Shown here: one piece after another, positions 1-14,287 of the stretch | Numbering within the stretch: the first letter of the stretch is position 1 | Layout of the letters: each line of letters opens with the position of its first letter | Assembly: GCA_940746715.1 (NCBI GenBank) | Contig: CALNWN010000001.1 | Coordinates: 496,001-560,000, forward strand | Direction: 5' to 3' | From: an uncultured Paraburkholderia sp. | GTDB taxonomy: Bacteria > Pseudomonadota > Gammaproteobacteria > Burkholderiales > Burkholderiaceae | Length of the DNA: 64,000 nucleotides | Made by a program: the position numbers and the translations under genes | The notes under the pieces: generated by a model | Seen by the model: the letters and a program-made list of their open reading frames with translations, nothing else | What the model was told of the DNA's origin: nothing | The model's database searches: none

Positions 1-792
<792 letters not shown>

Positions 793-827
793 TCATGCTG
801 CGAGCGCACGCGCGGCGAATGCGTGAT

Positions 828-3448
<2,621 letters not shown>

Positions 3449-3495
3449 CTACAGGCAAACCACAGACAAACTACGCGCGATCGCCGCCCGCCGCG

Positions 3496-4306
3496 TCAGC
3501 CGCGCTCGCCCAGTTCGCGCAACATCCGCTGCACCGCGCGCGCGGTTTCGATCGGCTTTTCCATCGGAAAGAGATGGCTGCCCTCGATCCATTCGACGTG
3601 ACCGCCCGTGGCGCGGCGGGTGGCGCTCAAACCGACCTGGCGGATTTCCTTCGACCGCGTGCCGGCGATGAACCCAACCGGCACCGGCGCGCCGCGCGCG
3701 AGCCGCGCGCCGAGTGTGTGCGGCAAGGTCCGGTAGATCTGATACTCGATGCGCCGATCGAACGCGAGGCTGCGCGAGCCGTCGTGTGCAACCTGCGGAA
3801 TGCCGAAGTCGATATAGTCGGACAGCATGCGCTCGTCCCAACGCGCGAACGCGGGCTTCGAATGGAAATGCCGCCATGCCTCTTCGCGGCTCGCCCAGTG
3901 CGTGCGGCGCGTGCGCGTGGCGGCGGCCGGCGAGAGCCGCTCGTCGAGCCCCGTCCACTGCGACACGCGCAGAATGCTGCTGCGCCAGCCGGCCACCACC
4001 GGCGAATCGAGCATCGAGCATCACGACGCCCCTCACCCACTGCGGCTTTTTCAGCGCGGCCATCAGCGACAGATAGCCGCCGAGCGAATGACCGACGAGC
4101 CAGACCGGCTGCTCATAGAGGCGCCCGATGTCGTCGAGCAACTGCTCCACCAGATGCGGCCAGTCCTGCGTGACGGGAAAGCGCGGGTCGTGCGCAATGC
4201 GCTCGATGTAGCGCACTTCGTAGTCGTCGGAGAGTTCGGCGAAAATGGTCCGGTAAGTCGAGGCCGGAAAGCCGTTCGCGTGCGAAAAGTGAATGATGTT
4301 TTTCAA
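3496..4306 (-). pseudogene. Alpha/beta hydrolase broken by a 7-base tandem duplication
   Basis: The first half (TTG start at 4306, about nine bases after GGAG on the minus strand) reads MKNIIHFSHANGFPASTYR and contains the nucleophile elbow GHSLGG. At 4014 the frame is lost, and the rest of the protein continues in another frame (from MLDSPVVAGWRSS to the stop at 3496), including the probable acid/His region near EGSHLFPMEKP. The break coincides exactly with two adjacent copies of CGAGCAT (4008-4014 and 4015-4021); removing one copy restores a single protein of about 267 residues. Substrate unknown; the family holds esterases and acyl hydrolases. It sits at the end of the comEC-tatD-lol gene run. 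Confidence 0.8.
4008..4021. repeat. 7-base perfect tandem duplication causing the hydrolase frameshift
   Basis: CGAGCAT is present twice head-to-tail. On the minus strand one copy completes the expected reading ...VVMLD-SPVVAG; the second copy shifts the frame by +1. This looks like a replication-slippage duplication, although an assembly artefact cannot be excluded from sequence alone. Confidence 0.85.
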
Positions 4307-4504
4307 CTGCCGTTACTCCGTTCTATTGTCGCGCGGCCGCTGAAGCTCTGCGCGCTCTGCACTCTGCGCGCCCTGCAGATGCTCCGCGGCGCCTCGTCGC
4401 GACGCCTGCCTAGTGGCTGCGTGGGCAGGCCGCAGCTCTTTTAGCGTCTTCTTTTGTGACGTTTCCATCTTCGCGGCCCGAATCTGTGAACGTGGGACAA
4501 GCGT

Positions 4505-6670
4505 TCAACGGTCCATCCAGTAACGCCGCTGCGTGTCGCGATAACGCTCGACCGTGAGCGCGGCGCCTCGCGTTTGTGGGCCTGCATCCGGGTCTGCCGC
4601 TAGACCTGCAGTCAGGCCCGCTTGTGGACCCGCATACGATCCCGCATCCCGGTCTTCACTCGCCGCGAAGTGCGGCTCGACAAAAACGCGCACGGCGCCA
4701 TCCGCATCGCTCCTGCCCAACTCGATATGCCGCGCCGAATAGCGCGCGAGCACCCCCGCACTGGGATGATGAAACCGGTTGCGATAGCCTACCTGAAATA
4801 GCGCGACGAGCGGGTCGATAGAATCGAGGAACGGCTCGGTCGAAGAAGTCTTGCTGCCGTGATGCGGAACCACGAGCACCTGAGCGCGCAGCATCGCGGG
4901 ATCGCGCGAAAGCAGAATGCGTTCGGTCGGCGCCTCGATATCCGCCGTCAGGAGAGCGGCCAGGGGCTCGCCCTCGACTTGCGGGTCGCGTGCGCGATTC
5001 GCCGCGCTGCCCGCTTTGCCAGCCGCCGCGCTGCGCCCGGCGCCCGGCCCGTTGCTTGGCCCGTTAGCCGGCCCGTCAGTCGGCCCGACCGCCGCCCGAG
5101 GCAACGTGCTCACGCGCAGCAATGTGCGTTCGGCTTGCCTTGCAGCGGCCCCGCGTCGGGCCAGAGCATCGCGAATTCGACGCCGTCCCATTGCCAGCGC
5201 TGCCCCGCCGCGCACGGCAACGTGTCTGCGCCGTGTTGCCGCGCATTGGCGGGCGCGAGCGCCGCGACCATCTGACGAACCTCGATAGCCTCGAGCACAG
5301 CCGGCACGCCGCCCGAGTGATCGGAATCGGCATGACTGACGATGAGCGTATCGAGCACGTTCACGCCCTGCGCGCGCAAAAACGGCACCACCACTCGCTC
5401 GCCCGCGTGGGTCGACTCGGGGCCCGGCCCGGCGTCGAACAGCAGCGCATGATGCGCGGTCTCGATGAGCACCGACGTGCCCTGACCGATATCGAGCGCG
5501 GTCAGCCGGAAACTGCCGTGCGGCGGCCCGGACGGCGCGGCGGCGACAAGCGGCAACCACGTGAGCGGCGCCGCCCAGCGCAACGGCCAGCCGCGTGGCG
5601 CGAGACACCACAGCACGCCGGCCGCGGCGGCGGCGAGCGTCCATCCGTCCGGCTGCGGCAGCCACCAGAGTGCCCAGCGCGGCCCCGACAGCCATTGCAG
5701 CCCGGCCATCATCACATCGAGGAGCCCGTGCGCAATGCGCAGCGCGAATGCGTCGAGCGGCGCGGGCAACACGAGGCCCGCCAATACCGACGGCGTAATG
5801 AGCACGCTCACCCACGGAATCGCGAACGCATTCGCGAGCGGGCCGATCAACGGAACTTGCGCGAACCAGTAAACGGTCAGCGGTGCCAGCGCGAGCGTGA
5901 CGGCGAGCTGCACGTGGGCGGCGGCGCGCATGCGCGACAAGCGTGAAGCGCGGCCCGCCGCGAGGCCGCTCGCCTCGTCGATCTCGTCGGTATGCTGCTC
6001 ATGGTCCTAGATACGCGGCCGCCCCGACGTGGCGTAAAGAATGGCCGCCACCGCGCAAAACGACAACCAGAATCCCGCCGACACCACCGCCCACGCGGTC
6101 GATCAGCAACACGAGCCCGAGCGCCCACGCCAGCACGGCCGAGCGCGGCACATTGCGCCCGCTGCAGTGCGGCGAACAGCACGCCGCCCGTCACCGCGAC
6201 GATCTGCGCGGGCAGCCGCAACGGCCAGTTGCGGCCAAGCCATCCGGAACGTCGCCAGAACGTGCCGAAAAGCCAGGCCGCAAGACCGGCGGCAAAGCCG
6301 ACATGCAAGCCCGAAATGGCCACCAGATGACTCGTGCCCGTCGCGCACACCACGCCGCGCAGCAGAGCGCGCCCCCACCTGCGAAGCCACGCCAGTCCCG
6401 CAACGACGCATGTGAACCAGCACTTTGCTCTTCGCCCCAGACAAGGCAGCGGCCACGCAAGCCCCAGACAGCGGCCGCCGCCGCCGCACAGCCCAACACA
6501 ACAAGCGCGCACCAGCCGCTCAAGCCAGGCAGCGCCGCCTGCCGCTGCAGCCACACTACGCCCAACGCAAATCCAACCACCATGCGCGCATCCGCCCTCC
6601 GCCCGCCATGCGCCGGCGAAACCGCGGACACCACCCGGCGCACAGCGCACCGCGCGCGAGGCGCGAGCAT
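4505..6670 (-). pseudogene. comEC: ComEC/Rec2 DNA-uptake channel, heavily degraded
   Basis: ComEC is the inner-membrane channel for transforming DNA. Recognisable pieces lie in three frames. The N-terminal membrane part (ATG at 6670, then VVGFALGVVWLQRQAALPG) is followed by the competence core TGTSHLVAISGLHVG in another frame, then RNVPRSAVLAWALGL and WAVVSAGFWLSF. After these come membrane helices (VQLAVTLALAPLTVYW) and the C-terminal metallo-beta-lactamase-like domain (SHADSDHSGG, then VVPHHGSKTSS). The DUF4131 region expected between the first two pieces is missing. I count shifts near 6350, 6165, 6098 and 5115, plus an in-frame TAG at 6007-6009. At about 5115 the usual SCVLRV segment is shortened. 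Translation of a full protein is not possible. The position after tatD matches the usual Burkholderia order. Confidence 0.88.
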
Positions 6671-6723
6671 CGCCCGGGCGTGGATCCCGCCCGGCGCGAA
6701 CCACTCACAATCAATCGGACTGA

Positions 6724-7512
6724 TTATGCAGACGAAAGCGCGAGCCGCGGCAGCGCGGCGAGCGCGTTAGCCGTTGTGCCTAGGGCGGCTTCGTCGACGG
6801 CCATGCCGCGCAATTGCGCGAGGCCCGCGCCGATGCCCGGAATCTGCTCGGGCGAGTTGCGTTGTTTGTAGATCCAGGCAGGCGGGATGTCGGGCGCATC
6901 GGTTTCGACCACGAGTGCGTCGAAGGGCAGCTGTTCGGCCAGCCGGCGAATCTGCCGCGCGCGCTCGAACGTCAGATTGCCGCCGAAGCCGAGGTGCATG
7001 CCCTGATCGATATACGCCTGCGCCTGCTGGAAGCTGCCGTTAAACGCATGCGCAATGCCGCGGTGAATCTGATGGCGGCGCAAGCCTTTGATCACCTGAT
7101 CCTGCGATTTGCGCACGTGGCAGATCACCGGCAGATCGAATTCCCGCGCGATTTGCAGCTGGCCGTTGTAGAAGAATTGCTGCCGCGCGTCGTCGAGGCC
7201 GTCGACGAAATAATCCAGACCAATTTCGCCGATGCCGACAAAGCGCGGATCGTCAAGACTCGCTTCGATTTCCGCGCGCAGCAGATCGAGGTCGTGTTCC
7301 TGCGCGGCAGGCGTGAAGAGCGGATGAATACCGAGCGCGTACGCGCCGCCTTCAAAGCGATGCGCGAGCTCCCGCACGGTCGCGAAGTTCTGTCGGCCGA
7401 TCGCCGGAATCACGATACGCTCGACACCCGCGCCGTGCGCCGCCGCCGCGTCGTGCTCGCGGTCGGCGTCGAATTCCGACGCGTCGAGATGGCAGTGCGT
7501 ATCGATCCACAT
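6724..7512 (-). CDS. tatD: TatD-family metal-dependent hydrolase
   Basis: TatD proteins are TIM-barrel metal hydrolases with 3'-5' DNase activity in the best-studied members. The 262-residue product starts MWIDTHCHLDASEFD, where the HCH pair gives the first metal ligands. It also has GEIGLDYF, the VICHVRKS motif (His ligand) and VVETDAPDIPP near the C-terminus, all in order. Length is normal. It lies between lolD and the ruined comEC on the same strand. Confident to family; the physiological substrate is not known. Confidence 0.92.
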   Translation of the reverse strand: MWIDTHCHLDASEFDADREHDAAAAHGAGVERIVIPAIGRQNFATVRELAHRFEGGAYALGIHPLFTPAAQEHDLDLLRAEIEASLDDPRFVGIGEIGLDYFVDGLDDARQQFFYNGQLQIAREFDLPVICHVRKSQDQVIKGLRRHQIHRGIAHAFNGSFQQAQAYIDQGMHLGFGGNLTFERARQIRRLAEQLPFDALVVETDAPDIPPAWIYKQRNSPEQIPGIGAGLAQLRGMAVDEAALGTTANALAALPRLALSSA

Positions 7513-7620
7513 GACTTGCCTCGTTATCCGGGCGGATTTGGCGGACCGGATGGCCGCCGTAGAAGCAAGGAAGCACAGCTCGCGCCTGCGTATGCCGCCG
7601 GCAGCCTCACGGCCTCACCG

Positions 7621-8364
7621 TCACACCGGCACGGGCGGCTCTTCGTACAGAACGCCGTCGCGCAAGCGCATGATGCGGTCGCAGCGCCCCGCCAGTTCCG
7701 GGTCGTGCGTGACGATCACAAAGCTGGTTTCGAGGGTTCGCGACAGTTCGAGCATCAGATTGAAGACCGTGTCGGCCGTGCTGCCGTCGAGGTTGCCGGT
7801 CGGTTCGTCGGCGAGCACGCAGGCCGGTTTCGTGACGAGCGCCCGCGCAATCGCCACGCGCTGACGCTCGCCGCCCGACAGCTCGCCCGGCCGATGCTTC
7901 GCGCGATGCGCCATGCCGACCCGCTCCAGCACCGCGAGCGCCTCGCGACGCGAGGCTTCCGTCGTCATGCGGCGGATGCGCAGCGGCATCGCGACATTGT
8001 CGAGCGCGGAAAACTCCGGCAGCAGATGATGGAACTGATACACGAAGCCGAGCGCGCGATTGCGCAGGTCGTTGCGTTCGCGTTCGGAGAGTTGCGTAAA
8101 CGGCTTGCCCATCACCGAGACATGGCCCGCGCTCGGGTCGTCGAGACCGCCGAGCACGTGCAGCAGCGTGCTCTTGCCCGAACCGGAGGCGCCGACGATC
8201 GCGAGTTTCTCGCCGCGCCGCACGCCCAGTTGCGTGTTGTTGAGCACCTGGACGTTCAGGCCGCCCTGCACGAAGGACTTCGAAATGCCTGTCGCTTCCA
8301 GCACATAGGGATGCGGCGTCATTTCCTGAGCGGCCATGGATAAGGTTGCGGAACGGTCATTCAT
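7621..8364 (-). CDS. lolD: Lipoprotein-releasing ABC transporter ATPase LolD
   Basis: LolD powers release of outer-membrane lipoproteins from the inner membrane to LolA. The 247-residue sequence has Walker [10 protein letters not shown], a Q-loop near [15 protein letters not shown], the signature [15 protein letters not shown], Walker [12 protein letters not shown] and the switch histidine in VTHDP. The LLPEF segment is typical of the MacB/LolD subclass. Its 5' end overlaps the 3' end of the permease gene by eight bases, so the two are surely co-translated. Starts further in (ATG at 8334 or 8322) are possible. Confidence 0.95.
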   Translation of the reverse strand: MNDRSATLSMAAQEMTPHPYVLEATGISKSFVQGGLNVQVLNNTQLGVRRGEKLAIVGASGSGKSTLLHVLGGLDDPSAGHVSVMGKPFTQLSERERNDLRNRALGFVYQFHHLLPEFSALDNVAMPLRIRRMTTEASRREALAVLERVGMAHRAKHRPGELSGGERQRVAIARALVTKPACVLADEPTGNLDGSTADTVFNLMLELSRTLETSFVIVTHDPELAGRCDRIMRLRDGVLYEEPPVPV

Positions 8365-9610
8365 AGCGCAGCGCCTCCGCTGGACGGACCCTGGCGCCGC
8401 GCCAGCTCGGGTAAAGCGTCGCCACCGCCGACATCAGGAACGCAATGATGCCGATGCGCGCGACGTCGGCGGGAATCAGCTCGGACGGCAGCTCGCTGAT
8501 GAAATACACGGAAGGCGGCAGGAACTGCACGCCGAACGCATGCTCGATCATCGGCACGAGCCATGGAATGCTCCACGCGATCAGGCAACCGAGCGCGACG
8601 CCCGTTGCCGTGCCGATAAAACCGATCGTCACGCCCTGCGCGACGAAGATCTTCATGATCGAGCGCGGCTGCGCGCCCAACGTGCGCAAAATCGCGATGT
8701 CGGCCTGCTTGTTGGTCACCGTCATCACGAGCGACGACACCAGATTGAACGCCGCCACCGCGATGATCAGCGTGAGGATGATGAACATCATGCGTTTTTC
8801 GATCTGCACGGCCGAGAACCACGTCTTGTTCTGCTGCGTCCAGTCGCGGATATACAGGTCGCCCGACAACGTGCGCGCGAGCTGATGCGCGACTTCGGGC
8901 GCACGCTGCATGTCGACGAGGCGCAGCCGCACGCCGGTCGGCGCGGGCAGCCGGAACAGCGCCTGCGCGTCCTTGATGTTGATGAGCGCAAGCGTGCTGT
9001 CGTACTCGTAGTGTCCGGATTCGAAAATGCCGACCACCGTGAACTGCTTCAGACGCGGCAGCATGCCGGCCGGCGTCATGGTGCCTTCGGGCGCGACGAG
9101 GGTGATCTTGTCGTTGACGGCCACGCCGAGATTGGTCGCGAGGTCCGCGCCCAGCACGATGCCGAACTCGCCCGGCACGAGATCGGTCAGCTTGCCGCCT
9201 TTCATTTCCTTGCCGATGTCAGACACCTGTGGCTCGAGCGTCGGTTCGATGCCGCGCAGCGCAACGCCGTTGACCGCATCCTGACGCGTGAGCAGCGCCT
9301 GCGCTTCGACGTAGGGCGCGGCGCCGATCACTTCCTTGTTCTGGCGCGCTTCCTGAGCGGTGAGCTGCCAGTTGGGCATCGAGCCCGTCGGCGAAAAGAT
9401 TTCGACGTGCGCAAGCACCGACAGCATGCGGTCGCGCACTTCCTTCTGGAAGCCGTTCATCACCGACAGCACGACGATCAGCGCCGCTACGCCGAGCGCG
9501 ATGCCCGACATCGACACGAGCGCGATGAACGAGATGAAGCCGTTGCCGGTCGTGCGTTTGCCGGCGCGCGTGTAGCGCCAGCCGATCTGCCATTCATAGG
9601 GAAATTTCAA
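8357..9610 (-). CDS. lolC: Lipoprotein-releasing ABC transporter permease LolC/LolE
   Basis: This inner-membrane permease works with LolD to extract mature lipoproteins. It has 417 residues. The N-terminal membrane helix ([20 protein letters not shown]) is followed by a large periplasmic domain. Three C-terminal helices follow ([57 protein letters not shown]), the standard FtsX/MacB-type layout. Only one permease gene is present, as in other bacteria that use a LolF-like homodimer, so LolC versus LolE cannot be decided from this window. Start ATG at 9610. Confidence 0.92.
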   Translation of the reverse strand: MKFPYEWQIGWRYTRAGKRTTGNGFISFIALVSMSGIALGVAALIVVLSVMNGFQKEVRDRMLSVLAHVEIFSPTGSMPNWQLTAQEARQNKEVIGAAPYVEAQALLTRQDAVNGVALRGIEPTLEPQVSDIGKEMKGGKLTDLVPGEFGIVLGADLATNLGVAVNDKITLVAPEGTMTPAGMLPRLKQFTVVGIFESGHYEYDSTLALINIKDAQALFRLPAPTGVRLRLVDMQRAPEVAHQLARTLSGDLYIRDWTQQNKTWFSAVQIEKRMMFIILTLIIAVAAFNLVSSLVMTVTNKQADIAILRTLGAQPRSIMKIFVAQGVTIGFIGTATGVALGCLIAWSIPWLVPMIEHAFGVQFLPPSVYFISELPSELIPADVARIGIIAFLMSAVATLYPSWRGARVRPAEALRYE

Positions 9611-10029
9611 GCGAGTCCTTTTCTGCGTTCTTCGGCCACCCGGACCTCCGTGCCGCGGCTGCGGGTTGCTGGCAGTTGCTGGCGGGTTGCATCCGGCGCG
9701 CGAAGTGTCCTGATACGTGTCCTGATCATTGGTGTCGCGACACCGCGGATGGTTCCGGCTAGGCCGCGCCGTTCAAGCCCGTCCAGACGATTGCCGATGC
9801 CGCCACCGTCAACCAAGCGCGAAGTTTGCCATACAATGCCACGCTGCCGCGTAAAGAGACCGGGGGGACCGGGGGACGGCGGGTGGCGGCTGCCCGCGGC
9901 GCTCCCCGCGCTCACGGCGAGCGCGCTGCCCCATGCAGTCCCTCGCCACGCGACCTGTCACCGCCCGCCACGGGGCGGCACCATGCAGGCTCCGTCCGCC
10001 GCGCGCTTTGCCCTACAATGCGCAGCATC
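9611..10029. other. Divergent intergenic region between lolC/E and the RpfE-like gene
   Basis: About 420 bases without a credible gene. Two TACAAT hexamers (9833-9838 and 10014-10019) resemble sigma-70 -10 elements on the plus strand. The second lies almost on the start codon of the downstream gene, so the first is the likelier promoter. Open frames here are compositional shadows; no hairpin terminator was recognised. Confidence 0.5.
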
Positions 10030-11160
10030 ATGCACGCCAACCACCTCCATCTTCTGCTTCCTTTCGCGCTGCCCGCCGCAGCCGACGCCGCCACCGCCCT
10101 CCACGACATTCGCAGTCCCGCCCTCGACCGGCTAATCGCGCGCGCAACGCTCGTGGAACGCGTGATCGGCGAGGATTTTCAGCGCACGCTGCCGCACGAA
10201 CGCTGGATCGCGCGCCAGTTCGGCGCTTTATCCACCGACTCCGGCGCCTCAGCCGCCGCAGCCGCCGACGAAGCGCCGCTCGCCCCGTACATGCTGCGCG
10301 CCGACGGCGGCGAGCCCGGCGACGCAACCTGGGCGTGCGTGCAGCCCGTGCACGTGCGCATCGCGCACGACCATCTGGTGCTGATCGACCCGGCATCGCT
10401 CGAACTGTCCGATGAAGAAGCGAGCGCGCTCCTCGCGGTGGCGCGTCCGCTAATCGAGGAACTCGGCGTGCGCATTGAGGCGCCGAAGCCCACGCGCTGG
10501 TATCTGTCGGGCGAAGGTTTCGGCACGCTCGCCGGCGCGTCGCCGCTGCGCGCGAGCGGCCGCAACATCGAAATCTGGCTGCCGCACGAAGCGCATTCCG
10601 GCGAGCGTTCCCGCGCGTGGATGAAGCTGCAGAACGAAGTGCAGATGGCGTGGTTCCAGCACCCCGTCAATGAAGAAGCGCGCGAGGCGCGCGGCCTGCC
10701 GGCCGTCAATTCGATCTGGTTTCATGCGCAAGGCGCGGCGCGGCCGGTGCACAGCCCGTTTGCGCGCGTGTTCTCCGACGCCGCCGCAACACGCGGCCTC
10801 GCCATGACGGCCGGCGTCCCGAGCGCTGCCCCGCCGGCGTCATTCGGCGGGTTCGGCGCGCTCATCGGCAAGCCGGGCGACGCGGACGCGGCAAGCGCCT
10901 CGTCGCAGAGCGCGCTCGTCGAACTGGATCCCTTTTCCGCGCCTTTCATCGAGCAGGACTGGGCGCGCTGGAACGCGTCGTTCGCGGCGCTCGAGGACAA
11001 CTGGTTCGCGCCGGCGCTCGCGGCGCTCGAATCCGGCGCGCTCGCCGAACTCGGCCTGACGCTGTGCGGTGACACCGGCTCGGTCACGCTTGGCATCACG
11101 CGCAGCGACTTGCGCAAATTCTGGCGGCGGCGCGTGCTGGCCTCGCTTTTCATCGAATGA
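10030..11160 (+). CDS. RpfE-like / phosphoglycerate-mutase-related conserved protein
   Basis: The 376-residue product resembles the RpfE-type regulatory proteins found beside recJ in Burkholderia and Xanthomonas; these are annotated as related to cofactor-independent phosphoglycerate mutases. Recognisable features are MHANHLHLLLPFALP at the start, ERVIGEDFQRTLPHERW, RWYLSGEGFG and a central block ending in NSIWFHAQGAARP. Repeated alanine-rich linkers (SGASAAAAADEAP) are unusual. I chose the ATG at 10030, because the alternative at 10018 overlaps a TACAAT promoter-like hexamer. No catalytic assignment is justified. It lies 37 bases before recJ and may be co-transcribed. Confidence 0.75.
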   Translation: MHANHLHLLLPFALPAAADAATALHDIRSPALDRLIARATLVERVIGEDFQRTLPHERWIARQFGALSTDSGASAAAAADEAPLAPYMLRADGGEPGDATWACVQPVHVRIAHDHLVLIDPASLELSDEEASALLAVARPLIEELGVRIEAPKPTRWYLSGEGFGTLAGASPLRASGRNIEIWLPHEAHSGERSRAWMKLQNEVQMAWFQHPVNEEAREARGLPAVNSIWFHAQGAARPVHSPFARVFSDAAATRGLAMTAGVPSAAPPASFGGFGALIGKPGDADAASASSQSALVELDPFSAPFIEQDWARWNASFAALEDNWFAPALAALESGALAELGLTLCGDTGSVTLGITRSDLRKFWRRRVLASLFIE

Positions 11161-11197
11161 CCCAACGCATGACCGACCTTACTCACGGCCTCCCAGC

Positions 11198-12904
11198 ATG
11201 ACCCGAATCGTTACGCGCGCCTGTTCTCCCGCCGACGCCGAAGTCCTCGTGCGCCACGGCCTGCATCCGGTGCTCGCGCGCCTCTATGCGGCGCGCGGCG
11301 TGTGCCTGCCCGACGAAATCGAAACCGGTCTCGCGCGCCTCGTGCCGCCCGCCGCGCTCAAAGGTTGCGACGACGCCGCCGTGCTGCTCGCCGACGCGAT
11401 CCAGCAAAAGCGCCGCATGCTGGTCGTCGCCGACTACGATTGCGACGGCGCCACCGCCTGCGCGGTCGCGGTGCGGGGGCTTCGCATGTTCGGCGGGCAG
11501 ATCGACTATCTCGTGCCGAATCGCTTCGAATACGGCTATGGCCTCACGCCGGAGATCGTCGCGCTAGCTGCACAGCGCGCGTCGGGCAAGCCGGAACTGC
11601 TGATTACCGTGGATAACGGCATTGCGAGCGTGGAGGGCGTCGAGGCGGCCAACGCACTCGGCATCGACGTGCTCGTCACCGATCACCACCTGCCCGTCGA
11701 CCAGTTGCCGGCGGCGCGCGCCATCGTCAATCCGAATCAGCCGGGCTGCGAGTTCCCGAGCAAGTGCATGGCGGGCGTCGGCGTGATGTTTTACGTGCTG
11801 CTCGCGTTGCGCGCGGAATTGCGCCGGCGCGGCGCGTTTGACGACGCGTTCCCCGAGCCGCGTCTGGACGGCCTGCTCGATCTAGTCGCGCTCGGCACCG
11901 TCGCCGACGTGGTCAAGCTCGACGGCAACAACCGCGTGCTCGTCGCGCAAGGCCTGCAGCGCATCCGCAAGGGCAAGATGCAGCCGGGCATTGCCGCCCT
12001 CTTTCGCGCGGCGGCACGCGACGCGCGCAACGCGTCCGGCTTCGACCTCGGCTTTGCGCTCGGCCCGCGGCTGAACGCGGCGGGACGCCTGTCGGATATG
12101 TCGCTCGGCATCGAATGCCTGACCACCGACGACGTCGGCCGCGCATGGGAGCTCGCGCAGCAGCTCGACACGATGAACCGCGAGCGCCGCGAAATCGAAG
12201 CCAGCATGCGGCAGCAGGCGCTCGACGACCTTTCGTCGATCGATCCCGACGGCGCCACCACCATCACGCTGTTCAACCCGGCGTGGCACCAGGGCGTGAT
12301 CGGCATCGTCGCGGGACGGCTGAAGGAGAAGTTCCACCGCCCAGCGTTCACCTTCGCGCTTGCCGACGACAGCGGCCGGCTCGTCAAGGGCTCCGGGCGC
12401 TCGATCGCGGGCTTTCATCTGCGCGATGCACTCGATCTGATATCGAAGCGCGAGCCCGGGCTCATCGTCAAATTCGGCGGCCATGCGATGGCCGCGGGCC
12501 TTACGCTCGCCGCCGCGGACGTGCCGCGCTTCACGGCCGCGTTCGAAGCGGTCGGCCGCGAGTGGCTGACGGACGACGCGCTCGCGCGCACCGTCGAAAC
12601 CGACGGCGAGCTCGAAGACGCCTACTTCACGCCACAGTTCGTCGAAATGCTGGATGCGGCCGTGTGGGGCCAGGGCTTTCCGGCGCCGGTGTTTTCGGGC
12701 GAATTCGACGTCGCCTCGCAGGCGCTCGTGAAGGACAAGCACCTCAAGCTGCAGCTCATGCGCGGGCGCCAGCGCTTTAACGCGATCTGGTTCAATCACA
12801 CGGACACGCTGCCCGCGCGCACCACGGTCGCGTACCGGCTCGCGAGCGACACATGGAACGGCGTCTCGCGCGTGCAGTTGATCGTCGAACACGCGGCAAG
12901 CTAA
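11198..12904 (+). CDS. recJ: Single-strand-specific exonuclease RecJ
   Basis: RecJ is a 5'-3' single-strand DNA exonuclease acting in mismatch repair and RecF-pathway recombination. The ATG at 11198 ([20 protein letters not shown]) matches the usual N-terminus; the longer frame upstream overlaps the previous gene. The 568 residues carry DHH-phosphoesterase motifs [10 protein letters not shown] (77-86) and VLVTDHH, then the DHHA1-type C-terminal motif [11 protein letters not shown] and the OB-like tail. Length is normal and no interruption is seen. Confidence 0.96.
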   Translation: MTRIVTRACSPADAEVLVRHGLHPVLARLYAARGVCLPDEIETGLARLVPPAALKGCDDAAVLLADAIQQKRRMLVVADYDCDGATACAVAVRGLRMFGGQIDYLVPNRFEYGYGLTPEIVALAAQRASGKPELLITVDNGIASVEGVEAANALGIDVLVTDHHLPVDQLPAARAIVNPNQPGCEFPSKCMAGVGVMFYVLLALRAELRRRGAFDDAFPEPRLDGLLDLVALGTVADVVKLDGNNRVLVAQGLQRIRKGKMQPGIAALFRAAARDARNASGFDLGFALGPRLNAAGRLSDMSLGIECLTTDDVGRAWELAQQLDTMNRERREIEASMRQQALDDLSSIDPDGATTITLFNPAWHQGVIGIVAGRLKEKFHRPAFTFALADDSGRLVKGSGRSIAGFHLRDALDLISKREPGLIVKFGGHAMAAGLTLAAADVPRFTAAFEAVGREWLTDDALARTVETDGELEDAYFTPQFVEMLDAAVWGQGFPAPVFSGEFDVASQALVKDKHLKLQLMRGRQRFNAIWFNHTDTLPARTTVAYRLASDTWNGVSRVQLIVEHAAS

Positions 12905-13031
12905 GAACGCTCACGGCAAGCCGCCCGCCGCCGCGCGCGAAAACTGCGCGCGGCGTCGAAAATCTCCGCAAAATCAACCCCAAACACGCGCCTGATCGCC
13001 GACAGGCCTGCGGCGCGGCACGCCGATCGGC

Positions 13032-13037
13032 TATAAT
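13032..13037 (+). promoter_or_regulatory. Probable -10 element of prfB
   Basis: A perfect TATAAT lies 31 bases before the prfB start codon, in a short gap after recJ. No strong -35 match is visible upstream, so this is only a likely sigma-70 promoter. Confidence 0.55.
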
Positions 13038-13067
13038 TTCCCCTTTTTACGAAGCCACAAGATCGAC

Positions 13068-14172
13068 ATGGAAGCGGAACGTCTCAACGCGATCGAAGCC
13101 TCTCTGGCGGACCTGCGCACGCGCGCGGCCGACCTACGGGGGTATCTTTGACTACGACGACAAGTCACGTCGTCTGATCGAAGTCAACCGGGAACTCGAA
13201 GACCCGGACGTCTGGAACGACTCGAAACACGCCCAGGCGCTCGGCCGGGAAAAGAAGCTGCTCGACGACACGGTCGGCAAGCTCACCTCGCTTCACAACG
13301 ACCTGCGCGACGCGCAGGATCTGTTCGAGATGGCGCGTGAAGAAGGCGACGACGAAACGCTCGTCGCCTGCGAAGCGGATGCGCAAGCACTCGAGCAGCG
13401 CGTCGCCGACATGGAATTTCGCCGCATGTTCGCGAATCCCGCGGACCCGAACAATGCGTTCCTCGACATCCAAGCCGGCGCGGGCGGCACCGAGGCGTGC
13501 GACTGGGCGTCCATGCTGCTGCGCCAGTATCTGCGCTACTGCGAACGCAAGGGCTTCAAGACGGAAGTGCTCGAACAGACGGATGGCGACGTCGCCGGCA
13601 TCAAGAACGCCACCATCAAGATCGAAGGCGAATATGCCTACGGTTTCCTGCGCACCGAAACCGGCGTGCACCGGCTCGTGCGCAAGTCGCCGTTCGACTC
13701 GTCGGGCGGGCGCCACACGTCGTTCTCGTCGGTGTTCGTGTATCCGGAAATCGACGATTCGATCGAAGTGGACATCAACCCGGCCGATCTGCGTATCGAC
13801 ACGTACCGCGCGTCCGGCGCGGGCGGTCAGCACATCAACAAGACCGATTCCGCGGTGCGTATCACGCACATGCCGTCGGGCATCGTCGTGCAGTGCCAGA
13901 ACGACCGCTCGCAGCACCGCAACCGCGCGGAAGCCATGGCCATGCTGAAATCGCGCCTGTACGAAGCGGAAATCCGCAAGCGCCAGGCCGAGCAGGACAA
14001 GCTCGAGGCGGGCAAGACGGATGTGGGCTGGGGTCACCAGATCCGCTCGTACGTGCTCGACAACAGCCGCATCAAGGATCTGCGCACGAACGTCGAAATC
14101 AGCAATACGAAGAGCGTGCTCGACGGCGATCTCGATCCGTTTATCAGCGCCAGCCTGAAGCAAGGCGTCTAA
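13068..14172 (+). CDS. prfB: Peptide chain release factor 2, expressed by programmed +1 frameshift
   Basis: RF2 releases nascent peptides at UGA and UAA. Translation starts at the ATG at 13068, meets an in-frame TGA at 13149-13151 after 27 codons, and resumes one base later at 13150, giving 367 residues (E. coli has 365). The body shows the SPF tripeptide in [15 protein letters not shown], which reads the stop codon, and [10 protein letters not shown] (GGQ), which triggers hydrolysis. The shift site matches the autoregulatory one of E. coli, so this is normal regulation and not decay. lysS follows 115 bases downstream, as in many proteobacteria. Confidence 0.97.
13137..13152 (+). promoter_or_regulatory. 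RF2 autoregulatory recoding site
   Basis: The sequence CGG GGG TAT CTT TGA C contains an internal Shine-Dalgarno-like G run, the slippery CTT and a weak TGA-C stop. When RF2 is scarce the ribosome pauses at TGA and slips +1 to read GAC. This is the textbook arrangement and is fully preserved here. Confidence 0.95.
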
Positions 14173-14287
14173 GCGACAACCGGCGCGGCCCGCATGCCGC
14201 GCCGCATCTTTTATTGCCTGAGGTTTTTCGCCGACGGGCTGTTCGCAAGCGGCTCAACCCACGCGGACCACGAACACCAAGACCATC

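Noticed and set aside
9607-9915. 102-residue frame upstream of lolC
   Set aside because: Proline/glycine/arginine-rich text without features; probably chance in a divergent promoter region.
13149-13151. TGA inside prfB as a disabling mutation
   Set aside because: It is the conserved autoregulatory stop of RF2.
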